Assembly: GCA_011319805.1 (NCBI GenBank)
Contig: SJRY01000010.1
Coordinates: 1 to 40,542, forward strand
From: Macrocybe gigantea
Taxonomy: Eukaryota > Basidiomycota > Agaricomycetes > Agaricales > Callistosporiaceae
Length of the DNA stretch: 40,542 nucleotides
Direction of reading: 5' to 3'
Within the stretch, counting starts at the first letter, position 1; every line of letters begins with the position of its first letter. This document shows, one piece after another, positions 1-10,460 of the stretch. The position numbers were made by a program, and so were the translations under genes. Below the pieces are notes generated by a model. It was not told where the DNA came from. It was given only the letters and a program-made list of their open reading frames with translations, and made no database searches.

Positions 1-1586
1 CTTTGGCGGATCTGTCATTGCGTATCGTATAACATCGCTATTCTTTCTCTTGAACAACACGTTCATCCAGGGTACGTCTCCCCGCTGTCGTTTTCGAATC
101 GATACGCTACGTTCTAACATACGTCTTCCAGCTCTTCATGTTCTCGTGGGAGCAAAGTTGTTCAACACGCTATCTAACTCGTCCACATGCACCATCGTGT
201 TCGGCGTCGTTGCTGCTGTCGTTTGTTTCATTGTGTCTTTGCCCAGGACTTTAAGCCAGATGTCCTTCCTCGGCGTATTCAGCGCTGTAACAATGGGAAT
301 TGCTGTTCTGCTTGCGATAATCTTTTCTGGCGCAGAAAACCATCCAGCCGGGTACATCCCCGGCTCTGAACCCATTGTGACCGCGATTCCCATTCCTGGA
401 ACGTCATACGTTGCAGGCAAGTAAGGTCACTTTAGGGACTTCGTCTCGCTGACTTGTCGTCTTCAGGCATGTCGGCATTTCTGAATATTGTGTACACGTT
501 CGTCGGTCAGGCTACCATACCTTCGGTACGTTTTGTCGTTCGAATCTGCGGTATCGTTGACGTTAACTCCGGGCCCCAGTTCATTGCGGAGATGAAGAAC
601 CCGAAGGACTTCCCAAAGGGTATGTCACGATTCAATGGGTTTGCTCGGTTCTTTTCTTGAATCACGATCCTTGACAGCACTTTGGGCGGTTACCATTGCT
701 GAAATGATCACCTTCACCTTGTGTGGCGCTCTTGTTTATCATTACGTCGGTGAGTAAGAAGAGGTCATCCAGAAGCTGTGTTCTTTCTGACACGTGTTGC
801 AAAGGAAACCAATATATGACAGCTCCTGCATTCGGTTCACTGACGCCCGTGTTGAAGAAAATATCCTTCACATTCGCTTTGCCCACCATCATCTTCCTTG
901 GGTCCCTCTACTCCGTAAGCGGGCTTATGAATTGCTCTTAATTTCCTGAGTTACTCATCATGTGTCAAGTCTGTCACAGCGCGTTTTTGTTCTTCCGCAT
1001 CTTCCGCGGCTCCCGCCACCTGCATTCGAACACTGTCCTCGGATGGTTGACATGGACCGCCATCCTTGCTGCCAGCTGGGTTGTCGCTTTCATCATCGCT
1101 CAAGTCATTCCCTTTTTCTCTGACATGCTAACATTAATGTCGTCGCTCTTCGGTGAGCGGATCTTCCTCTTCTTTGCCGTATGATCTCTCTTCTGATCTG
1201 CTCGACAACTCTCTACAGACGGCTGGTTTGGGTTCGTCTCCCTTCTCTGACAAGCCGACAAATTTGATGACGTTTGACCTTCGGTTTTCCTTGATATTTT
1301 TAGTTTCATTTTCTGGGGAATGGCGTATCTGGAACTCCACCCAGGGAAGACAAAGTGGAGAAACGCATTTAAATCATTCGAAACGCTCATAAACTATGCT
1401 CTGATCCTGATGGGGTTCTACATTCTTGGCGCGGGTACATACGTAAGTCGAGTTCCAAGTCCCCCCAGCGAACGTTCTTGACGTGATATGATCATGAACC
1501 CGCAGACCGCCATCCAGTCGATCGTAAACTCGTACACCGCTCACATCTACGGTTCACCGTTCAGCTGCAAGAGCACCGCGTTGTGA
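1..1586 (+). CDS. AAAP-family amino-acid transporter, 5' end outside window
   Basis: A membrane permease expected to import amino acids with protons (Aa_trans family, fungal Mtr-like). The gene enters from the left edge, so start and N-terminus are missing. Spliced exons give family landmarks: NTLSNSSTCTIVFG followed by a hydrophobic segment, SLPRTLSQMSFLGVFSA, then FIAEMKNPKDFPK, YMTAPAFGSL, SVTARF and a C-terminal run of hydrophobic helices ending at TGA 1584-1586. Introns are about 50-70 nt. The one at 417-466 uses a GC donor (GCAAGT) rather than GT, because only that joint keeps the frame. After SVTARF the frame slips: a run of five T at 984-988 needs a sixth to reach the conserved FFRIFRGS. 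This is either a sequencing error or a real lesion. Convergent with the dioxygenase downstream. The substrate cannot be told from sequence. Confidence 0.8.
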
Positions 1587-1950
1587 GAGCGACGCGTCGG
1601 ATTACGAGACGACGAATGACATCTTACAGTAAAACAGATGAGGAATAAAAGTACTTACCGTTGTATGGCGTTGATCTGTATTATCATTATTTATAATTGC
1701 ATTGCCCTATAACGATGATCCTTGCTTGAACCTTTCGCTTCGAAGAGATCTAAAACCACCGTCATTACTTCGGTCCATTTTTCAATGTCCTGCGAGAGCG
1801 TCGCCGTCGTCGACTCAAATGCTCTCGGCATGACTGCGCTGGCTTTGGAAATAAACTTGGTGTAAATCGAAGGGACCATAGAGTTCTCGTTTTCCGTTGG
1901 CGGGCGTGAAAACAATAATATTGGATATTTACAGGCTGGTACACTTCTCG
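1587..1950. other. Intergenic gap between convergent genes
   Basis: Shared 3' flank of the transporter (+) and the dioxygenase (-). An AATAAAA at about 1650 could serve as a polyadenylation signal for the transporter. A 74-codon minus-strand reading frame at 1691-1915 has no recognisable domain and lies in the 3' flank of the dioxygenase; I do not call it a gene. Confidence 0.5.
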
Positions 1951-3544
1951 TTACACTTGACTCGGATGGAAATCCGAAACGACCTTGAGCTCGCTCCCGA
2001 GCGCCGCTCTCCTCGATTTGGAGTTGGGATCAAAGAACGGTTTCTCGCCGATGCTGACGACCCGGTTGCCCTGGCGGAACTCGTCGCCGTAGTCGTTTCT
2101 GCGAGAACGTAAACGACGAGGTGCTCCTCAGCGACAGGGGCGGGCGAAACAGGATTGACAAACGTACGTGGCCGAGTGGAAAGTGGACCTGTTGTCCCAG
2201 ATTGCGACGTCGTTCTTCTTCCAGCGGTATCGCACCTGAAGATCGTGATTTTCAGATATGTGTAGCTGCAGGAACTTGAGCACGTTGTCTGATTCTTCCT
2301 GGGAGAGCTCGACGATGCGCTTCGTGAATCTGCGTGCAAGAGATGAGCGTGCTAATGGAACGGATCGAGGATGAGAGCGATGCTGACTCTCGGTTCACAA
2401 AGAGTGTCTTGTAGCCGGTTACGGGGTTCGTCCTGACGACGGGGCTAGAAATCGTGCGATATGAGAACGGGTTGAACGGCGTATGGCCGGAGCAAGACTG
2501 ACTGGACGGCAGTCAAGTGCGTGCCCGTGTTGAGAGGCGATCCCCGTTTATCTTGCATTGTGATGTTGTTCCGTCGGGCATACTAAAAAAAAACCCGCAA
2601 GCGACCTCAGCGGTGCAGAACATTTCCAAAGCGAAGTGGACGCACGTCGATAAAGGAGTCGGCGTGGTGGACTGCGGTAAGGCCTTCCAAGAACTTCTGG
2701 AAGGCGGGTGATAGTCTGTCGTAGGCCTCGTAGCCACTTTTGCCAGTATCGTCGGATGGGTATTTCCCTCGTGTTAAACCGGTCACGGCTCACCTTGCCC
2801 ACTGTCACGAGGATTTCAGTTCGGGCGTACGAGCGGACGGAATAGATAAAAGGAATGCTCACCAAAGTGTCTCCGCCGACTGATTGGTAGTGGCATGAGT
2901 TAAAGGATCGAGAGTCAGCAAGTGCGGTGTGACTAACCAGAAGGTAGAGTATGCATCTTTAATATCTATGGAAAGAGCAATAGAAGTCCGTCAACTTTTC
3001 GTCACGAACAGCTCAAAGGATCCAGGTGATCTTACCGCATAGTCGGATGGGACGGTTTCAAACGTAATATCGGAGTGCCAGCCCCTGCTAGCACGGGTAA
3101 TGTCGCGATATGCCTCGGGACGTGCAATTCCACTGCAACACGACCACAGGTTAGCGTCTGTCAGGGAATGCTCGTACAGGCACGTGATGCTCACCCAAGA
3201 GAAGAAATGACAGACACATCCGCGCCCAGCTCTGGCGTATCCTCCGAAACAGGATGCCTGTGCAAGGTCGACGTCGAAGGCTTGCCAGAGAGCCCTCCCA
3301 GCTTTTGCCCGAGCACTTTCTGCTGCTCAATAGTGATGTCCTGTTCGGTGAAGAATACAACGCCGCGATGAGACACGAGAGACGCGAGATCCTTGATTAG
3401 CTCGTCGGCGTTGGGCGCGGAAAGGATCTTCGAGAGCTGCACAGATTTGTCGGGGAAGGTAGTGCCAATGACGGGCGTCGTGTCGTAAGACTCGAACTCT
3501 GCGAGGGAGCCCAGGTTGGGGCGGGCAGTTGGGGCGACGACCAT
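1951..3544 (-). CDS. TauD/TfdA-type 2-oxoglutarate Fe(II) dioxygenase
   Basis: Predicted cytosolic non-haem iron oxygenase of the taurine/alpha-ketoglutarate dioxygenase family. Such enzymes use 2-oxoglutarate and O2 to hydroxylate a small substrate, often a sulfonate. I splice ten exons: 3195-3544, 3036-3132, 2938-2965, 2863-2879, 2794-2801, 2646-2736, 2503-2582, 2388-2444, 2168-2329 and 1951-2098. They sum to 1038 nt, 345 residues, all in frame, normal for the family. The HxD iron motif is WHSDITFE in exon 2; the distal His is in STFHSAT in exon 9. Conserved RGVVFF, LSGKPSTSTLH, GGDTLWASGYEAYDRLS and HPVVRTNPVTGYK blocks are present. The 8-nt exon supplies the WA of that block. Start is ATG 3542-3544 (MVVAPTARP). 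The real substrate is unknown; the transporter next door is only suggestive. Confidence 0.9.
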
Positions 3545-4275
3545 CGTAAACTATCAGAGTGATATGAGAGACTTGTCTCTCGCAAAGAGAATGAGGATCG
3601 ATGATCCCGCCCCACATTATCTTTTAGAGTCGCGCGAGCTGGTATCGTATCAGACGCGTTTTCGTTATCAGCACGCCATCTTTGCCGCGTTGCACGTCGG
3701 GTGATGCTAGCGACGAGAATTTCTCCCTGGCCGGAACAAACCGAGAGGATAATTAGATGACCGTCTGGCGAACGCGGCTCATCTTACCAAATATTCTCTC
3801 TATGATCTAGACGATGGCAGCCCCGTTTTAACGATAAGGGCATTGGTCGCAAAGCAGGTGTTGAGGCCTGGGCAGTGCCGCCCGTGTGCTTAACCAACCT
3901 TGTCATACTTTTGCCTTTCCATCTACTGAACGGAAAATTGGCCACCAGAGCCGCATTTGACCAAGGCTATTCTTCCGTTTCAGGCGAGCATGCCCATTGC
4001 AAGGACTGGGCCTCGCCATTGGCATTCAACTCATGACAAGCAATGATGCAAGGCCGTCACCGCAAAACTAAGACTGTTCTCTTTCGGAGCTGCGTCTGTC
4101 CATTGCTTCCTTTCATTGTCATGCTGAAATTTATTGCAAGCTCCGACGTAAAGAGTCCGAGCTCAAGCTCTCAGTGGGCTTTATAAGGACACTGACTCAA
4201 CCATGTCTCACAATCTCGGGTCCCTCATCTTTACGATGTGTACTAACTTTTTTACATGCAATATGGTGTTAATTC
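3545..4275. other. Intergenic, nothing recognised
   Basis: Upstream region of the dioxygenase. Short reading frames only, no domain, no repeat that I could support. It should hold the dioxygenase promoter (minus strand, just above 3544). Confidence 0.4.
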
Positions 4276-5330
4276 ATGTTAGCACCTCCTCTTTCCATTC
4301 CCGAACACCATCGAACGCTGGAAGTCCATGCTCATGACGGAGGACAACTCGTGATCACGCACGACAACAATCGTCTTGTACGAGATATAGACCGCTCGAG
4401 GTCGAAACGCACCACGCGAAGCATCAACTGCGAACCATTGCGAGTGCATTGCATTTATAAAATGGAGACTCTGGCCTGGTCCACGCCAGAATTATGGTCG
4501 ACTTTGCGCATTGATTGCCCAGCAAAGCGCATCCAACCACGATTCGTTTAGTTTTGATAGGGGACTGGCTTTCCTGGCCTGGACCGTCGCCATTGGACAT
4601 CGTCTTGAATTTGCCTTGCCGCGCTCCACATTATGTCGAGCTGTGCACCCTCCTGAACATCGTCATAGGTCAATCCCGTCGATGGCGCTCCGTCTGTTTT
4701 GAGATTCCCAGTCTCCACGTTCCTGAGACTTGTAGAGGGGTAGGCACCATCAACTGTCCAAAGTTATCGCATATTTTCTTCTTCGCCCATCTGCAGGTGT
4801 TGATGAAATGGTCTTAAATGTATGTGCGAAGCGCGCAAATCACGGGCGACTGCACGAGTCGTCCTTCCTTGAGGTCGCTAGCGGGACCTCTGCTCAAGGT
4901 CATTGACCTCTGTATGATTCAGCCGTTGGATATTTTAGCATATCCTCGAAGCCTGCCTGATGCTAGAGACCTGCAGAGTTGGCGCTTTCCGTAATTGGTC
5001 CACCCCACGCAGGAAAGGACGTTTCTGCCCCTTGCCTTCGGTCCCTTGAGATTCACGCTACCTCCTTGGCGCCATCCTTTGATATCCCGCTCGATATGCT
5101 CAATTACCTAACCCTCCCACCTTGACAATATTGGATCTTCCTGCAGAACGAAGCGTTGCTGCTTTCATGGTAGCCCTGTTGAACTGCTGTAAATGCGCAC
5201 TTTCAAGACTTACACTGAAACTGTATCGACCCATGGAACACCCTCCGCCAATTCTGACCTCGTCCGCCGTCCGACACCGATCCAGACCCTTACGATGCTG
5301 AAACCGAACTCTGCCTCATGTGTATTGACA
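4276..5330 (+). pseudogene. Decayed F-box-like gene fragment
   Basis: The translation carries pieces typical of the large Agaricomycete F-box expansion: LAWSTPELWSTLRI near 4470-4510, then GPSPLDIVL and QSRRWRSVCFEIPSLHVPE at about 4600-4730, then LRSLEIHATSLAPSFDIPL near 5036-5095. These lie in three different reading frames with stops between them and no clear intron borders to reconcile them. The N-terminal F-box itself (LPPELL.. style) is not evident. F-box proteins normally recruit substrates to SCF ubiquitin ligases; this copy probably does nothing. The outer limits are approximate. A heavily spliced live gene is the alternative but seems less likely. Confidence 0.5.
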
Positions 5331-5646
5331 CTCTTTGGGTCGTTTTGACTTTTTTGACTATCACGTATTGCATCTGGTTATATCAAGAGGTGATGTATAT
5401 TTGAGGTTTGGAGAGCTTGTAGTTTTCTGCGTAGCGCCAAGGACACTTGTCCATTTCGCAGTACAGAAATTCAACCAGAAAATCGAAAGCAATTCGTTAC
5501 CATAGCATATACGTACATTGGCAGGGCGATAAACGAGACGAGACACAGGAGTGGTGGGCCCGGGAGGGATAGGAATATAGGTAGATATGAAGGAAGGTTC
5601 TTAAAGAAATGTTGCAACAGATTCACATCAAGGAATTTGGCAGTGG

Positions 5647-8052
5647 TCACGCCATTTTGGCCAACGCTCCAGCCAGCTCTTCCATCCCCGGGCGCAAAAA
5701 TGGCGCTTCATTCCAGCATCGATCCAATAAAGCCCAAAAAGCAGATTCGTCCCTCAGCTGCACGCCTCGAAGGGTCACTCCTCTAGATGGTTTCACGCCC
5801 CGAACGATATCAAGCGTTACGGCGTGATCGTTGGTTCGATGTGGATAAGGCAGCTGACCAGAAACGACCTAGACGAAAAGGCAAAAACGTCAGTGTGGAA
5901 AAACGGACAGGCATTTTCCTCACCTCGAGGCAGACAGACGCGAAAGCGTAAACGTCACTGCGTGTAGTAATCGGCGGGATTCGGCCATCATCTTCAACGA
6001 GTGCCAGTATCAGCTCTGGCGCCATCCATCTTGTCGAGCCAGCGAAGAACGACGATCCGATATGGATTGTCTCGGACATGTCTTCCATGATCTTGGACAA
6101 GCCGAAGTCTGTGATGATAGGACAGCCCTGTGCATCCACGAGAATATTGCCCTAGTATGCAAAGCAGGGCGTGTTACTGGCGGCAAGAACGGGTGAAAGG
6201 TTACGCCTGACCCCTTTGAGATCACCATGAACGATAGTAGGCTGGAATGAATGCAGATATGAGATTCCTGATGCTATTTGCACCAGCTGAATGCAGGTGT
6301 CGTTCGTCGTTAAAGGTGTAGAACATTATGAAGACAGCAAAACTTACAAGATTCAGCCGATCTGCATCGGGACGCACTCTCAGATAGTGACAAATGGTCC
6401 CATTCTCGCACCACAAGGAGACCATGCCGATGCTGGTCTGAAACTGGACCACTCCGAAGAGTAAATTGACGTTTCTGTGACAGAGTTTATGCCAAACCAC
6501 GATCTCGGCTTGCAGCCGCTACGCACGCGTTGCTTGTGAGAAGGTTCGAACGTTAACAATTATAGGAAGATGAACCGCGCACCTTCATCAATTTCTCGCG
6601 GACATTCCCTACCAGAACTTGTCTCAGGACTTTCACCGCGATCTGTCGGCCCGCCGGAAATACGTAAGAACAAAGAAGTGAGGCAAGATTTACGCACAGT
6701 CCGAGGGCGTCTTTCAACGGGATCATTCCAGGTCCCTTTCCACACATCCGCGAAAGAGCCATAACAAACGGCAGAATCGTCGGCGTAGACCACTTCATCG
6801 GTCAAGTCGGTCATAACAAGCGAACCCTTGATGACCAGTGTTTTCGTGACCGTTTCTTGCAAGAACTTCTGTCGACACCTTTGTTTTAGTCGGGTGTAAT
6901 CTGGATGCTCCTTGGTCCACCGAAATTCATCATATGAAGATATGGACAGCGAGATTGGTCGCAGGGAGCTGAAATAAAGGTATTGTGGATGTGTCTGAAG
7001 AATCATAGCATTCCGTAGGTGGACGTCAGTGACAGATTCTAACCCAACGTCTACGTGAACGTATGACCTCTGGGAAGATAAGCGACTGTTTGGTTCATCG
7101 TTGTCATATCCCAGTATATAAAGTGCAGAATTTGGGGAGATCGGGAAAAATATGTCTGAGCATGACCTAGTTCAAACATTGTATCAAAGAAGAGGTAATT
7201 ACGGGCTACAACAGGAAATACTGAACATGAATACTCACTGCTCCTCGTCGAGTGCCTCCTGCAGAGTTCCGAAACATGCGTTTGAGAGGACGAACTCCTG
7301 GTCGTCGGCGGCGATACCAATGCACATCTCCGCATTGCTCAGATGCCAGCAATATTCATTCATTGCACTTTCGAACGATACAAGAAGATGATCTGCATTG
7401 CTCCTGTTGTTCTCCGTGGAATGGGAAGATACCTTGGGGCCAAAAACTGTCGGTTCTTGCAGAAAGACGGTGAAAGATCGCAACACCATCCGTTTGTGCA
7501 GCTGCGCAATAAAAGGCTGATAAGCGGAATAAATTGTACCGTTTTTGTCTTCAGCATCGAGAGCTTTCAGTCCATTCATGAGGCTTTTGTATATCGCGCT
7601 ATTCCGGAACCGCAGGAAGAGCAAGAAGGTGCGGAGGCGCTCAACAGATCTCCGGTCACACGTGAATGACATGGCTCGACTTGGAGGACCGTCGACGTGT
7701 ACACGCTCTAGGAGATCTCTCAGAGTGCTTTCCGCCTCGCCTTCCAGGTGCTGAAAGGTTCTATCAGCAGTCTCTAAGGCAGCTCGCGTTAGTCGGTCAA
7801 GGCGGCCATCGTCGAAACCGGAGAATGGCTGAGTAGAACTTGGCGGGACACCAGTGATTTCTGTGAGTTCGTTTTTATAATTGTCGTATACGTGTATGCG
7901 TGAAGTGCAAGGCTTGGTAGGATCGCTAGCCAGAGGAGGAGCCGATCACATGAGTGCTCGCAGTAGCAAGAGCGCCGCGAAAGGACTCACATGCCAGATA
8001 ACCAGAATTTCCACAAAAATTGAGGTATATAGAAAGGTGCTTCCGTTAACAT
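5647..8052 (-). CDS. DUF4238-protein kinase fusion
   Basis: A protein of about 655 residues joining two domains. Residues ~1-300 resemble fungal DUF4238 proteins: PFYIPQFLWKFW near the start, IHVYDNY, a run of helices (FLRFRNSAIYKSLMNGL), FVLSNACFG and FFPISPNSALYILG. Residues ~370-650 are a TKL-like kinase: glycine loop YGSFADVWKGTW with its first glycine changed, IAVKVL lysine, AEIVVWHKL helix C, IVHGDLKGGNILV catalytic loop, DFGLS, RWMAPEL, SDVYAFASV, and CWNEAPFLRPGMEEL near the end. All key catalytic residues are present. The exon at about 6690-7165 runs unbroken from the DUF4238 end into the glycine loop, so this is one gene. Start ATG 8050-8052 (MLTEAPFY) follows from DUF4238 alignment; an upstream exon cannot be excluded. 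TGA at 5647-5649. Function of DUF4238 is unknown; intracellular signalling is inferred from the kinase. Confidence 0.78.
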
Positions 8053-9504
8053 AACGTGAGTATTCCTTAAGAGGTTGTTGGTATAGCTGGAATAAAATCT
8101 GTTGTGTCGACAGCCATTATATTGTACAACCACAACACACCATTCCTCTGTAAAAGAGCGTCCTGAAGAAGATGGCTGGATCGAAAGAATATGTGATAGG
8201 CTTTGAACTAGAACGAATGAGAAAAGTGAGAGGCTCCGAAGGGTCAAACGGAAGCCATAACAGCTGCAAGAGTTCCAGCGCTCGATTCAGAGGCTATGCT
8301 GAGAACATGACAGTTTTTGTAGCTGCATGCCTCGATGGTCCCTGATGCGGTCATAGTTCTCACCGGCCACGCTTGTCAGGGACATGCAGTATACTTGGGA
8401 AAGCATGACGCTATGTTTTCGGAGCACCATTTGCAAGAGTGGAGCGAGTTGAGTGACAGGGTGCGGGGATTTGGTTGACAATGTGATCATGAACATCAAA
8501 CCATCAATCACCAGGTCAACATCCTGTGCAGTTATAGACCATGATTGGGCAGTGTTTGCATCATGGAGAGGACATGGTGATGCAAGAATAAAGCCATTTC
8601 AGGTGGCTGCAGTGACGGTGTGGAAGCCGTCCTGCGCGGCCTACATGAGCCGCGTAATGAGTTTGCCAAGGTCTGGCAGTTGCACGCCAATTTTTCCTGA
8701 CATCTGACCACCTTTGGTGACGTAGTCACAGGTATAGCATCAGGAAAAGCCTGATTTACTTTTTCCTGCTTTTGCACACTTTCATTACTTGTAACTACTT
8801 GAGCTCTGAAATCTGCTTTTGACACGAGTCGACATCAAGTAACTAAAGTAGAGACTACGTAAAAAAGGATGGTCAAGGACGTTCAAGGACGTCCAAAGAA
8901 AATCAAGAGTGAAAAAGCCATGAAAAAGGAATAACAGATACGAATTTAAGCAGGGCAAGCCTGGCAAGGATATAAGGGACTGTCAAAATCACAACATGAT
9001 CACAATCGCTCACACAAGAATGGTGAAAAGTGTGAAAGCTAGGCCATAACGCGCGATGCAAGCTAACACCAAGAATGCCAGAACCACGAGATATAGGCAT
9101 CGCTGGTAGTGTAAGTCAGAAACCAATCAAGTCGTGTTGGTGGAGCAAAACGCACCGAATTCCCTATCAATTTGACTACAGCAGACCACTTCTCCACAGA
9201 GCAGACCGCATTCAACGCTGAGCGGATGAATAAAAGGAAGGCCTTGCAGTACACGAGTCCAATGTAGAAAGAAAAGATTGTGGCGGCGGTAGTGCCAAAA
9301 TGGAAGACAGCGCGTAGGACGCGTAGGAAGCATGCACCGAGTCTCTGTAGTTAGAATAAGGCAATCAGAACGTTGCGAATTACAGATGGTACTAATGGCC
9401 ACTCACCAGCACCTGTCGAATGCGACCAGCTCCAGATCGCTGTGCCCGACTCTTAGTCCTACCCGTGCAATGCCCAAAATCGGATACATCAGGCGCGCCA
9501 GCCC
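8053..9504. other. No supported gene
   Basis: Several minus-strand reading frames of 60-97 codons occur, one with a hydrophobic stretch near 9260-9310 (FSFYIGLVYCKAFLLFI), but they do not assemble into a recognised protein. A short direct repeat TCAAGGACGT occurs twice in tandem near 8874-8895. Nothing else seen. Confidence 0.35.
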
Positions 9505-9942
9505 TCATCCAGTAGCGTAGGTTTGCCGAAACGAACTCAGCGGTCGAAAAAGGGGATGCCATTCGAGTATTTGTTGCAAAAAATGGTGCTCGAGGTTTCG
9601 TTGAGTTTTGTACCCTAGGAAAGTATGATTGGTGGCCCCGGTATGCACGAAATACTGTGGGTGAGGACGTGGAAAATGTGTTTCGAGCATAGGCGAATGG
9701 GATTCGACACTTGTTGATGAATGGCTGCATGATGGTCGAAGAGGTGGACCGCGAGAGATTTGTGTGAGCCTGTTATTATTCCTTCTTCTCGCTTGGTCAT
9801 CGTCCATTGTCATATCAGACTGAGAGATGTCTTCATGCTGTGAAACCTCTGAAGAACTGTCAATGCTAAGCTTGTTCATTGGCAAAGTAGGAGGCCTAGC
9901 CTCGTTGGTATGTGTTGATTTGGTCAATACCTTGTTCATCAA
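9505..9942 (-). CDS. Hypothetical Ser/Asn/His-rich reading frame
   Basis: An open frame of 145 codons beginning MMNKVLTKSTHTNEARPP. It is rich in Ser, Thr, His and Arg with an acidic patch (MTMDDDQARRRNNN) and no domain or signal peptide I recognise. It has no clear splice partners and could be a chance frame in repeat-rich DNA. Listed because it is the longest uninterrupted frame between the kinase gene and the ubiquitin-fragment array. Confidence 0.2.
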   Translation of the reverse strand: MMNKVLTKSTHTNEARPPTLPMNKLSIDSSSEVSQHEDISQSDMTMDDDQARRRNNNRLTQISRGPPLRPSCSHSSTSVESHSPMLETHFPRPHPQYFVHTGATNHTFLGYKTQRNLEHHFLQQILEWHPLFRPLSSFRQTYATG

Positions 9943-10460
9943 TGTTTGGTGAGGTTTTCTCTTGCGCTCTTTGTTCGATTGTTGCTAGGCATTCTTCCCA
10001 GCATTCTATCGGTCACGCCGGCTTTGTATTCAGTTGCGTTGGGCGAGTCTGAGGCGGCGCTGGCACCGGCAGAGGGAGTCAAACTATCGTCTTGAACCAT
10101 CCATCCTCGTTCCGGATTGTCCTCCTACCTGTTCCTCTTGACGATGTGGAGCCATCCTTCATTTCATCGTGGTGTCGCATGCGTAGGCGGTGTCCGGCGA
10201 ACTCATATCACATCCACTCCTCTTGATGAACAGGTGCCAATGCACTTGTATTATGCGCATTCATGCGCTAGTGACATCGGTATCCTATCCGAGTGGAGGC
10301 CTTGAAGTGGGTGCAAGTGAACCCGAGTTTACCCTGTGAGTTCGATTGAATGAGCGTTTTGCAATCACGGTGATACTATCCGCTCATGGTAATTCATGCC
10401 TTCAGCATTGTCGATTCATCAAACTACCTCTTCGCATGGTGTCCCGAAGTTCTCGTTCAC
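9943..10460. other. Intergenic, nothing recognised
   Basis: No gene, repeat or RNA that I could support. The sequence leads into the ubiquitin-fragment array on its right. Confidence 0.35.

Noticed and set aside
1100..1390. Minus-strand 96-codon frame
   Set aside because: It is antisense to transporter exons that carry clear family motifs.
5647..8052. Two adjacent genes, a DUF4238 protein and a kinase
   Set aside because: No stop, start or intergenic gap lies between the domains; one exon spans the boundary.
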